From Taeniopygia guttata (lineage: Eukaryota > Chordata > Aves > Passeriformes > Estrildidae), in assembly GCF_048771995.1 (NCBI RefSeq), contig NC_133024.1:115396001-115460000 (forward strand): a DNA stretch of 64,000 nucleotides, given 5' to 3'. Numbering within the stretch: the first letter of the stretch is position 1; each line of letters begins with the position of its first letter. Below the pieces are notes generated by a model. The model did no database searches. It was not told the DNA's origin and saw only the letters and a list, made by a program, of their open reading frames with translations. The position numbers were made by a program, and so were the translations under genes. This document shows, one piece after another, positions 11,501 to 50,885 of the stretch.

Positions 11501-12621
11501 TTAAATCTGAATGAGCTTACTCCTGGTCCCAAAGCCAGGGAATGTATCCTGGCAGTGCCCTGGTCCGTCCTATAGGTCATGGACCCCACAGCGCTGCTGG
11601 GGCAGTCCTGGGGTGCTGGGGGCCCTGCTAAAGTTTCTCACTTTTACACTCTTGATTGTCCATAGAATCCCAGAATGGTTTTGGCTGGAAGGACCTTAAG
11701 GCCCAGGGACACCTCCCACTGTCCCAGGCTGCTCCAGCCCCAGTGTCCAGCCTGGCCTTGGGCACTGCCAGGGATCCAGGGGCAGCCACAGCTGCTCTGG
11801 GAATTCCATCCCAGCCCTGCCCACCCTGCCAGGGAACAATTCCCAATTCCCAATCTCCCATCCAGCCCTGCCCTCTGGCCGTGGGAGCCATTGTCCCTTT
11901 CCTGGCACTCCAGGCCCTGCTAAAGCTCTCCTGCTGCTGTGAGATGACTCCTGCCCTCCATTCCCAGCTCGTGTCCTGCTGCTTGTCCAGCAGCCTGAAA
12001 GCCCTGAGCCCAATTCCATCCCACGTGGAGTGCCAGGCCCTCCCTCCCCAGACACCTGTGGCTCCTCTGAACTCCAGCAGACCTGGGGGCAGCAGCTCTG
12101 GACCAACCCCTCCCCAGGATATTATATTTCCCTTCAGCTTCCCCACATTTATTCCTCACTGCAATGACCCCCAGCGTGCCCAGTCCAGACACCAGCCTGA
12201 CCAGTCTGAAGTGCCTACAGTCCCAGCAGAGAGCCAAACCTGCTGCTGCCAGTCCTGAGGCACCACAAGGAAACAGTGCAGCTTGTTCTGGGCTCTGTAA
12301 CACTTGTGGTGGGAAAGCCCAAGAGAGGAGCCCAGAAGGAGACAGGAGAGAGGAATGCAGAATGTGGATAGGAGCCCAGGAGGAGGGAGAGGAGCCCAGG
12401 AGGACACAGGAGCTCTGTACCCCCCAGGAATATGGGTTTTCCCCAGAGTCTCTCACCCCACAGTGGGTCGCAGTCGTCTCTCGGAAGTTGAAGAGCAGAG
12501 ACCAGATGACACAGAAGAGGAACCCAAAGAGGGGGCAGAACACGGTCCCGAGGGCCAGCGTGGTGAAACGCAGCCGGAACAGGATCCCGTCCCGATCCAG
12601 CGGCAGCGGGACCTGCAGCAT
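8480..12621 (-). CDS. PGAP2: PGAP2, post-GPI attachment to proteins 2 (partial, C-terminal exon not found)
   Basis: PGAP2 is a multi-pass Golgi/ER membrane protein of the Frag1/DRAM/Sfk1 family that acts in fatty-acid remodelling of GPI anchors, at the step that re-acylates lyso-GPI with a saturated chain. Three coding exons are clear: 12,621-12,457 (starts [12 protein letters not shown], contains CHCG-like end ATHCG), 11,420-11,168 ([30 protein letters not shown]) and 8,574-8,480 ([27 protein letters not shown]). Phases 0, 1 and 0 join cleanly and give 171 codons. The family is usually about 250 residues; the final ~80 residues (the segment with the last membrane helices) were not found between 1 and 8,473, so the exon is off-window or lost. 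The start is chosen because [12 protein letters not shown] is the family's N-terminus. It is head-to-head with NUP98. Confidence 0.93.
9725..10005 (-). mobile_element. CR1 LINE 3' end (arm of an intronic inverted pair)
   Basis: It opens with the inverted CR1 end (AGAACAGTTTGGGTTGGGAG) and carries the GGACACCTCCCACTGTCCC block. It is almost perfectly complementary to the plus-oriented CR1 at about 10,505-10,700. Confidence 0.9.
10340..10775 (+). mobile_element. CR1 LINE 3' fragment (partner arm)
   Basis: It runs from the GGAGAGGAGAAGCTCCAGGG block to the 3' terminus with GATTCTATGA. It is in opposite orientation to the copy at 9,725-10,005, inside the same PGAP2 intron. Confidence 0.92.
11168..11420 (-). 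CDS. PGAP2: PGAP2 coding exon (middle, multi-helix)
   Basis: Minus-strand acceptor CTGCAG and donor GTAGGT bound a 253-nt exon of 84 codons plus one base. It encodes [30 protein letters not shown] and a hydrophobic [17 protein letters not shown] helix, all characteristic of PGAP2. Codon use is strongly GC3-rich. Confidence 0.95.
11660..11935 (-). mobile_element. CR1 LINE 3' end
   Basis: Inverted CR1 terminus (ATAGAATCCCAGAATGGTTT) followed by the CACCTCCCACTGTCCCAGGC block. It sits in the PGAP2 intron between the first and second coding exons, in the gene's own orientation. Confidence 0.9.
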
Positions 12622-12630
12622 CCTGGAAAC
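12457..12630 (-). CDS. PGAP2: PGAP2 first coding exon
   Basis: The minus-strand acceptor TTTCCAG is followed by 9 nt of 5' UTR and the ATG at 12,621. It encodes 55 residues: a basic/acidic N-terminus, the first membrane helix ([19 protein letters not shown]) and the family motif RETTATHCG. Donor GTGAGA follows (TCTCAC at 12,451-12,456). Confidence 0.95.
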
Positions 12631-12789
12631 CTGGAAATGAACAAAGAGATGCATGACGGGGTGCTCTGTGCTGCTCTGGGCAGGGTGACAAGTGGGGATC
12701 ACTCACAGGCTGGGCTCCATGACCCTGGGGGCTTTTGGAAACTCGGGGATTCCGTCCAGCCCCATACAGCCCGGGGCACGGACTCCACA

Positions 12790-13095
12790 CAGCTCAGCCC
12801 CTCACAGTCTGAGTGACCCCACAGACACACAGCTCAGCCCCCCACACCCCGAGTGAACCCACAGACACAGAGCTCAGCCCTTCACACCCCGAGTGACCCC
12901 ACAGACACACAGCTCAGCCCCTCACACCCCGAGTGACCCCACAGACACACAGCTCAGCCCCTCACCTCCTGAGTGACCCCACAGACACACAGATCAGCCC
13001 CCCACACCCCGAGTGACCCCACAGACACACAGCTCAGCCCCTCACCTCCTGAGTGACCCCACAGACACACAGCTCAGCCCCCCACACCTCATGTG
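12790..13095. repeat. 40-bp minisatellite in PGAP2 5' intron
   Basis: About seven to eight copies of a unit containing ACACAGCTCAGCCCCTCACA and CCGAGTGACCCCACAG are present, with minor substitutions. No coding potential is claimed. Confidence 0.93.
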
Positions 13096-13171
13096 GCACC
13101 GCAGCTGCAGGATGGGCACCTAAAGAAGATCCCATTGTGGGGACACAAGCACCTCGAGACTCACGGACAAC

Positions 13172-13258
13172 AAAGAGCAGAGCAGAGCAGGGCAGAGCAG
13201 AGCAGGGCAGGGCAGAGCAGGGCAGGGCAGGGCAGAGCAGGGCACAGCAGGGCAGGGC
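13172..13258. repeat. GGGCA/GAGCA short tandem repeat
   Basis: Uninterrupted 5-bp steps of AGAGC and AGGGC (GCAGA/GCAGG) are present. Confidence 0.9.
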
Positions 13259-13479
13259 TGTTCCCTGCAGCCCTCCAGAGGGATCTGGCAGGAAGGGCAC
13301 GTGAACCCTGTCCCGTGGCATCCATCCAGACCATTCCCTGTGCTGGGGCAGCGCTGACACAGCTGGGCCAGTGCTGTCAGTCCTGCCGGAGCCGCGGCTC
13401 CTCCAGCACAGCCCGGCTCCCCCGGCCCTGCACGGGCAGCTCTGCCAGGGGCTGGGCCAGGGCAGGGTTAGGTTGGGTT

Positions 13480-13610
13480 TTAGGGAAAGGTTCTTCCCCA
13501 GAGGTGCTGGCACTGCCCAGGGAATGGGCACTGCCCCGAGGCTGCCAGAGCTGCAGGAGCCTTTGGCCAGCGCTGCCAGGGGTGCCCAGGGTGGGGCTGG
13601 TGGGGTCTGG
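13480..13610 (+). mobile_element. CR1-like LINE fragment
   Basis: It has GGTTCTTCCCCAGAGGTGCT and CTGCCCAGGGAATGGGCACT text, shared with the fragments at 23,455 and 42,700, which marks it as a dispersed repeat. Confidence 0.75.
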
Positions 13611-14095
13611 ATCAATGATCCCTGTGGGTCTGGATCAGTGATCCCTCTGGGTCTGGATCAATGATGCCTCTGGATCTGGATCAGTGATCCCTGTGGGTCT
13701 GGATCAGTGATCCCGGTGGGTCTGGATCAATGATCCCGGTGGGTCTGGATCAATGGATCAGTGATCCCGGTGGGTCTGGATCAGTGATCCCGGTGGGTCT
13801 GGATCAATGATCCCTGGGGGTCTGGATCAATGATCCCTGTGGGTCTGGATCAATGATCCCGGTGGGTGTGGATCAATGATCCCGGTGGGTCTGGATCAAT
13901 GATCCCTGTGGGTCTGGATCAGTGATCCCGGTGGGTCTGGATCAGTGATCCCGGTGGGTCTGGATCAATGATCCCTGTGGGTCTGGATCAATGGATCAAT
14001 GATCCCGGTGGGTCTGGATCAATGATCCCGGTGGGTCTGGATCAATGGATCAATGACCCCTGTGGGTCCGGATCAGTGATCACGGTGGATCCCTC
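13605..14095. repeat. 23-bp minisatellite (~20 copies) with palindromic core
   Basis: The unit is GTGGGTCTGGATCA-A/G-TGATCCC with CTG/CGG/TGG variation. GGATCA and TGATCC are perfect reverse complements around a single base. At three places an extra 8-bp GGATCAAT duplication is inserted. The array lies 300-800 bp from the PGAP2/NUP98 promoter. Confidence 0.95.
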
Positions 14096-14380
14096 CAGCC
14101 CAGGACCTTCCCTGACCCCACAGCCCGGCTGCAGGACCCCGGCAGCACAGGCCCCCCACACGCCCGAAGCCGGGGCTCGCCAGGCGGGGACCGCGGGGAC
14201 CGGCACCTCTGAGCCGGCAGAGCCCAGAACAGACCATGGGATCCCCTCAGCCCGCAGGGATCACCAGGCCGGGGCCGATCCCAGCTCGCGCCCCCCGCCT
14301 CAGCAGCCCCCGGCGGGCACTGAGCGACCCCTCAGGGCGCCCCTCATCCTCCCTGGGACCCCTCCCCAAACCCCGCTCAC

Positions 14381-14620
14381 CGCTCAGCCGCCCTGCCGCC
14401 GCCCCATGGCCCGGCCGGCAGCGCCACCACGCCTCCTCCTCCTCCTCCTCCTCCTCCTTTTCCTCCTCTTCCTCCTTTTCCGCCTCCTCCTCTTCCTCCC
14501 TTTCTCCCACCTCTTCCTCTCCCCCCCCCAACCCCGCTGCGGCCCCTTTAAGAGGCGGGGCCCAGCGCCCGCGCGCCGCCACACGCGATTGGTCCTCGCG
14601 GCAGAAGTCCCGCCCCCTCC
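14381..14620 (-). other. PGAP2: Candidate PGAP2 non-coding first exon
   Basis: A consensus minus-strand donor (GTGAGC; plus strand GCTCAC at 14,375-14,380) follows CpG-rich sequence downstream of the shared promoter. It would splice to the acceptor at 12,631. It would contain a (GAG)n run, which in translation is poly-Glu but is probably 5' UTR. The transcription start is not determined. Confidence 0.45.
14432..14520. repeat. CTC/TCC trinucleotide-rich polypyrimidine tract
   Basis: CTCCTC-type repeats are interrupted by TTT and CGC. On the minus strand this is GAG-rich and would be in the PGAP2 leader. Confidence 0.85.
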
Positions 14621-14870
14621 CCAACGCCCCGGATGTCGGGGTGGTGCCGCGACTCGGGCCGTTCTGGACCCTTCCGCGGCGCCAAGCCCCGCCCCCTCCG
14701 CCCGTTCGGCCAATGGGCGCTCAGTGCGCGGCGCCCCTTCGCCCAATCAGCGCTGAGCTCAGGGAGCGAGCGGGGGGACGCGCGGCCAATGGGAGGCGGC
14801 AGCGCGGCGGGCGGGGCGGGGCCGAGGCGGCGCGCGGGGCAGGCCGGGAGTGCGCGCGCGGGCTGTGACG
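14585..14870. promoter_or_regulatory. Bidirectional PGAP2/NUP98 CpG-island promoter with four CCAAT boxes
   Basis: CCAAT boxes are seen at 14,710-14,714, 14,743-14,747 and 14,786-14,790, with an inverted one (ATTGG) at 14,588-14,592. GC boxes (CCCGCCCC near 14,610; GGCGGGGCGG near 14,812) lie between and beside them. There is no TATA box. The spacing and the head-to-head genes fit an NF-Y/Sp1-type bidirectional housekeeping promoter. Direction and start sites are inferred. Confidence 0.75.
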
Positions 14871-15410
14871 CAGCTGCGGCCCCGTGAGGCGGCGGCGGCA
14901 CCGCGGGCCCGACCCGGCCCGGCCCGGCCCGGCCGCTCCGAGCGCCGCTCCCACACCGGGCCCGACCCGGCCCGGCCCGGCCCGGCCGCTCCGAGCGCCG
15001 CTCCCACACCGGCACCGCGGGCCCGACCCGGCCCGGCCCGGCCCGGCCGCTCCGAGCGCCGCTCCCGCACCGGGCCCGACCCGGCCCGGCCCGGCCCGGC
15101 CGCTCCGAGCGCCGCTCCCGCACCGGGCCCGACCCGGCCCGGCCGCTCCGAGCGCCGCTCCCACACCGGGCCCGACCCGGCCCGGCCCGGCCCGGCCGCT
15201 CCGAGCGCCGCTCCCACACCGGCACCGCGGGCCCGGCCCGGCCCGGCCGCTCCGAGCGCCGCTCCCACACCGGGCCCGGCCTGACCCGGCCCGGCCGCTC
15301 CGAGCGCCGCTCCCACACCGGCACCGGCCCGGCCCGGCCGCTCCGAGCGCCGCTCCCGCACCCGCGGCGGCACCGCGGGCCCGACCCGACCGCCCTGCCC
15401 GGCACCTGCG
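14870..15410 (+). other. NUP98: NUP98 non-coding exon 1 (start not determined)
   Basis: A consensus donor (CACCTGCG|GTGAGC) ends the exon at 15,410, and the next acceptor in phase with the gene is at 18,758. The exon is therefore largely the GC-rich minisatellite. Its 5' limit is a guess based on the CpG-island promoter just upstream. Confidence 0.55.
14890..15385. repeat. GC-rich ~50-60-bp minisatellite overlapping NUP98 exon 1
   Basis: About nine copies of CGCTCCGAGCGCCGCTCCC, separated by CCCGACCCGGCCCGG-type runs of variable length, are present. Some copies read CCCACACCGG, others CCCGCACCGG. Nearly every step contains CpG. Long open frames in all phases result from base composition and are not genes. 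Confidence 0.93.
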
Positions 15411-15964
15411 GTGAGCACCGGGCCCGGCCGCCCTGCGCTCCCGGCGTGGCTGCGGCGCCGCTGCCAGGCCTTTTGTGCCGGGAGACCGGGTGGTCGCGGA
15501 GGGGGAGGCCCCGGGACGGAGGAAGGGCCGGAGGGAGGCGGGAAGGCCGAGAGCGGGTGGGATTTGTCGGTGGCCCGGCCCCAGTTATCTCCGGAATACC
15601 TGCCCGCTTTTGGGGATTTTTTGGCCGTCCCGGTGCAGGTCCAGTTGGAGATTCCGGGTGTTTTCCACGCGGGATTCGCGGCGCTGGATGCGGGTAACGG
15701 CCCGGCTGTCTCCGGGGCCGGGAGTTATTTACTGTCGTGTTAATAAGCTGTAGTTTAAAGTTAGGTTGCTTACATGTGACTGGAAGTTGTGTCGATGACG
15801 TGAGTTTCCTTGGGTGGTTTTAGGGAGATTGTGTGGTGTTGCTGTTAAACTTCAATCAGAGCCTTTTGCCGCAAGGGTCCCTCCTCAGCTGGGGCTGCAG
15901 GGAGTGGGAGATGGATGTTGTGTAAAACCCACGAGTTTTGCTAATTCTGGTCCAGCTTCTGAGT

Positions 15965-16430
15965 TCACAGAATTCCCAAATCCTGGGGCTGGAAAAGCCC
16001 TCCCAGCCCAGGGAGTCCCAGCTGTGCCCATGCCCACCTTGTCCCCAGCCCAGAGCACTCAGTGCCACCTCCAGGGGACACCTGCAGGGATGGGCACTCC
16101 AAAGCTCCCTGGGCAGCCCCTGCCAGGGCCTGAGCCCCCTTTCCATGGGGAAATTGCTGCTGCTGTCCCAGCTGAGCCTGCCCTGGCCCAGCCTGGGGCC
16201 GTTCCCTCTCCTCCTGTCCCTGTTCCCTGGAGCAGAGCCCGACCCCCCGGCTGTCCCCTCCTGGCAGGAGCTGTGCAGAGCCACAAGGTCCCCCTGAGCC
16301 TCCTTTTCTCCAGGCTCAGCCCCTTCCCAGCTCCCTCAGGAATTCTCCAGCCCCTTCCCAGCTCCCTCAGGGATTCTCCAGCCCCTTCCCAGCTCCCTGC
16401 CCTGGACATGCTCCAGCCCCTCCAGGTCTG
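15965..16430 (-). mobile_element. CR1 LINE fragment
   Basis: Inverted CR1 block containing CCACCTCCAGGGGACACCTG and the downstream GGACATGCTCCAGCCCCTCC end. The 27-bp CCCTTCCCAGCTCCCTCAGG segment is tandemly repeated inside it. The same family occurs at 42,165 and 60,185. Confidence 0.85.
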
Positions 16431-16894
16431 TCCTGCAGGAGCAGAAGTGGACACAGGTTTTGAGGTGCAGGGAAGGAGGGGTGGCTTTGAAGTAGAACAA
16501 AATTCATGCTGGGGGAGGTGGAAATATTTCCATAACATGCTTTTTCTTAGAAAATGATTTTTTAGTTCTCTTCTTAGGTAGAGTTTGGCGTTTAGTGATT
16601 TCAGGAGGATGTGAGAGCAGTGACTTAGAAAAGAGGAACCACAGAAAATGAGTGGCTTGTGAGTTTGCAGATAAGGCTGAGAGTCACAACACCGGACAGC
16701 TGGAAAGTGCAGGTGATTTTTATCTGGCCTGAAAGGGAGACTTGCACTGGGACAAGGGGAGATGGTTGAAAATATTCCACAGGAATGGAGAGGTGTGTTT
16801 GGGAGCAGGTCCTGGTGGAGAGGGAGGTGGGGGGATCAGTCTGGAGTAAAGGATGTGCAGGGTGGACTTTTCCACTCTCTCAGCTCCCTGACAG

Positions 16895-17110
16895 GTCAGC
16901 TTGGACAGCAGCAGCAATTTCCCCATGGAAAGGGTGCTCAGGCCCTGGCAGGGGCTGCCCAGGGAGCTTTGGAGTGCCCATCCCTGCAGGTGTCCCCTGG
17001 AGGTGGCACTGAGTGCTCTGGGCTGGGGACAAGGTGGGCATGGGCACAGCTGGGACTCCTTGGCTGGGAGGGCTTTTCCAGCCCCAGGGATCCCATGGGA
17101 GAAGGTGAGG
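16895..17110 (+). mobile_element. CR1 LINE fragment
   Basis: Plus-oriented version of the same family (CAGGTGTCCCCTGGAGGTGG, then GGGACAAGGTGGGCATGGGC). It lies in NUP98 intron 1. Confidence 0.85.
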
Positions 17111-17769
17111 AGGGCTCAGGGTGCAGTGTTACCCTGTGCCAGAGGAGCTCTCCCACGAGCTCCTCTCAGCTTGGGGAGCTCTGAGAGTTTGTCAAGGCAG
17201 CTTTTCCTGGCTTTTACCAGGATCCTTTCACTGAAATTCCTCTTCCTGTCACAAATGAAGCCTCTAAGGATTTGTCTGTGAATGTGTGGAGACCTTTAAC
17301 ACTCCAAAATTGTGCTGTGTGTCTGCTGGAGTAGTTGGAGGTGACACTAAAAATCAGATTTTTAATTCTCCTGCCAGGGGGGTGTGGGGTGGGGCGGGGC
17401 GGGTTGTTGTGGGCTGATTTAGTCTCCAGCTGTGCAGGGATGGCTGTGGCTGCTCCTGCTCTGGATTTGGCCATTCCCAGAAAGCACTGTTGGTGTTAGG
17501 GAAGCAAACCCTTCAGTTTCAAGGATGAAAAGAGGGATGTAGAGCTTTCCCTGGGGCAGGCTGGGCTGGGCAGTGCCCAGTCCCTAAAGGGCAGTATGGC
17601 TTTAACAGGAATTGTTGGCTTTGGGAATATTCCTGGTGTGGGCCATCCTTGAATTACTGATGTTCTTAATTCTGCAGTGCTGTGTGTGGCCATTGCTGCC
17701 AGGGGGTACCTGGGAATGTTGGGGAATTCCTGCATTTCCTGCTGAATTTGGAGGGAGGGTGGGTAATAC

Positions 17770-18105
17770 TAGCATTGTTTTGGTTAATGGGACATTATTT
17801 TAAGAATGCATATTTTTTCTGGTTAGTAGTGTAATTTTCTTCTGGCTAATATGGCTTTTCATGGATCATTACACCCGTTATTTTTGGTTAACAAGACATT
17901 TTTGGGGATAATACTGGCTTTTTTTAACTTTGACTTTTTCTTGCTAATATGGCTTTTTTTGGATCAGCATGGCATTTTGTTTTTTCTAGTCCTAGCTTTT
18001 TTTTGTTGCTAGTACTGCTGTTTTGGTGGTAATCTGAACATTATTTGGGGTAGTACTGGCTTTTTTTGTTAATCTGGGATGTTTTTGGCTAATCTGGGCC
18101 TTTCA
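17770..18105. repeat. Degenerate T-rich tandem repeat in NUP98 intron 1
   Basis: The motif GCTAATATGGCTTTTT and relatives (GTTAATGGGACATTATTT, TAGTACTGGCTTTTTTT) recur about every 30 bp with heavy divergence, giving an AT-rich island in otherwise GC-rich DNA. Confidence 0.6.
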
Positions 18106-18789
18106 GTGGCGAAGCTGCAGGAAAAAATGCCACAGTTCCCTGCCGGTGTGCCCGAGGAGCTGTGGGGATTGTGCTGGGTTTGTTGACAAACTCAGAGAGC
18201 TGGAGCAGAGTTTGTAGCTGTTTGTGCTGGGGAGGAGGCTGGGGAGAGCCAGCAGGGAACGTGCTGTGAATAAACCGTGGGAGCTGGAGAGGGAACTGGC
18301 CCAGTAAAACTCCCCTGGAACAGAACTGCTGGGGAGGGCAGAAGTGGGGAGCAGAGGGAGGCTGGATTCCCGTAATCCCTGTGCACTGCATTCCCCTCTG
18401 TCGTGCTCGAAGCAGCTGGCAAAGAGTGGAACAGGAAAACCATTCCTGGAAACCCCTGGATTGATGTGGGATCGCTGCATCCGGGGCACAGGCTGAGATG
18501 GGCAGGAACTCCAGACATAATTAAGGGTGACACCTTAATTTTAGGGACACTGATGTTTAGTGGCACCTCCTTAGCTGTGGTTTCACTGGAATGTTGGTGC
18601 CCTTGCCCCTCCTGGGGTTGTGGCAGAGTTTGGAATCACACGGTGCCATGGGGCTGGTGCTGAAGGATTCTGATGGGATTGCTGCCCTCAGCAGTGAGGG
18701 AGATGGAAAATGAGTTTGCAGGGTGAGCTTTCAATAAAACCTGAATTCTGCTTTCCAGATCTAGGAAGAAAACCTGATACATCCTGAAA

Positions 18790-49540
<30,751 letters not shown>

Positions 49541-49720
49541 CCGCCCGCCCGGCACGGCCACTGCTCCGGCCGGACTCGCTCCAGCCGGACTCGCTGCGGG
49601 ACTCATGCCCCGGCTCCGCGCCCGTCCGAACCGGCTCCGCGCCCGGCCCCGGCACCGCCCGTGCGCACCGAAGGTCTTCATGCATGAGGAGTATCGAAAG
49701 GTTTTTATCAAAAAAGTATA

Positions 49721-49769
49721 AATAAATGCTCTAGATTATTTTCCTGTCTTTTTGAAAACCACAAATAAA
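49721..49769 (+). other. NUP98: NUP98 poly(A) signals
   Basis: AATAAA at 49,721-49,726 and again at 49,764-49,769, about 180-230 nt after the stop codon. Which one is used cannot be told from the sequence. Confidence 0.8.
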
Positions 49770-50049
49770 ATGTTTATAGTACTCCCATGGGTTCCTTTGC
49801 TTTTTAAGGCAGGGGGTGAGTTTGTAGGTGTGTGTCCTGTGCTGTGTCGCCCCAGAGTGGTTGGGCTGGGTGGATGGGGAGAAAGGACAGCCCAGGAATG
49901 TGTGATACAATCCCACCTTGCTTTCAGTGGTGATCTGGGTAGGCTCCTTCAGAATCTTGGGAGGAAACAGCACTGGTCTCCAGGACGGAGTGTGGGGAAC
50001 CCAGCTAAACCAGATTGTGGCCTTTGGGTACTGAAAGGGGCTCGTGTAG

Positions 50050-50260
50050 AAGGGCTGGAGAGGGACCCAGGGAATGGCTCCCACTGCCGGAGGGCAGGGC
50101 TGGTGGGAGATTGGGAATTGGGAATTGTTCCCTGGCAGGGTGGGCAGGGCTGGGATGGAATTCCCAGATTCCCCTGGATCCCTGGCAGTGCCCAAGGCCA
50201 GGTTGGACACTGGGGCTGGAGCAGCCTGGGACGGTGGGAGGTGTCCCTGGCCGCTGGCAC
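50050..50260 (+). mobile_element. CR1 LINE 3' fragment between NUP98 and CHRNA10
   Basis: GGGAATTGTTCCCTGGCAGG, then GGACACTGGGGCTGGAGCAG. The terminal tail is missing. Confidence 0.85.
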
Positions 50261-50329
50261 GTTCAGGTGACACTGGCTGTGCGCAGGGGCCGGGTCACTG
50301 CGGCTTTGCCTCCTTCCATTACTGTAATT

Positions 50330-50885
50330 GGGCCTGAGCAGCCCCGGCCCGGGCGGGACGGGCTGGGATGAATAATTCACCGCCTGGAAACAAAACCTCC
50401 GGCCTCAAAACCGCTCGGCATCTGCCGCCGGGGCTCGGCGTGGGAAAGGTGCCAGGAGGGGCCGGGGAAGAGGAGCCGGTGGATTCCCCGGGGCTGGAGC
50501 TGGGGGAATGCTCCGGCACCCCTGCCCCTCGCTGCTTTGTGTCCCTCAAGCTCCCGGGATTTTCCTCCCACCGAACGGGAGCGATCTGCCCCCTCCCTTG
50601 CTCTTTCCCGAGACCGGAGGGCGGGATGTCCCTTGCTGCGGGTGCGGTGTCCCCGGGCTGGGGCAGGTGACAGCTCCGCGGGGCTCCACCCGCGCCTCCC
50701 AAACCCACCCCGAGGGGCTCGGCTGCGCCCCGAGCCCACCCCGGGCCTGCCCCTCGCAGCCGGGACCGGCGGGGGTCGCCCCCCGAGCCCAGCCCGGCCC
50801 TGCCCGGTCCCCCTCGCCCCCGGCCGCGGTGCCCGGGCCGTGCCCCCCCGCCTGACGTCAGCGCCGTGTCCCGCACCGCGGCGGG
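50330..50885 (+). promoter_or_regulatory. CHRNA10: GC-rich presumed CHRNA10 promoter/5' UTR
   Basis: CpG-rich sequence leads directly to the CHRNA10 ATG (50,886). No TATA box is apparent next to the start. A TGACGTCA palindrome (CRE) sits at about 50,853-50,860. Open frames in this stretch are compositional. Confidence 0.5.

Noticed and set aside
14548-15418. Several 200-285-codon Arg/Gly/Pro frames in the CpG island
   Set aside because: They are open because of GC composition and the repeat; the region is a promoter and non-coding first exon.
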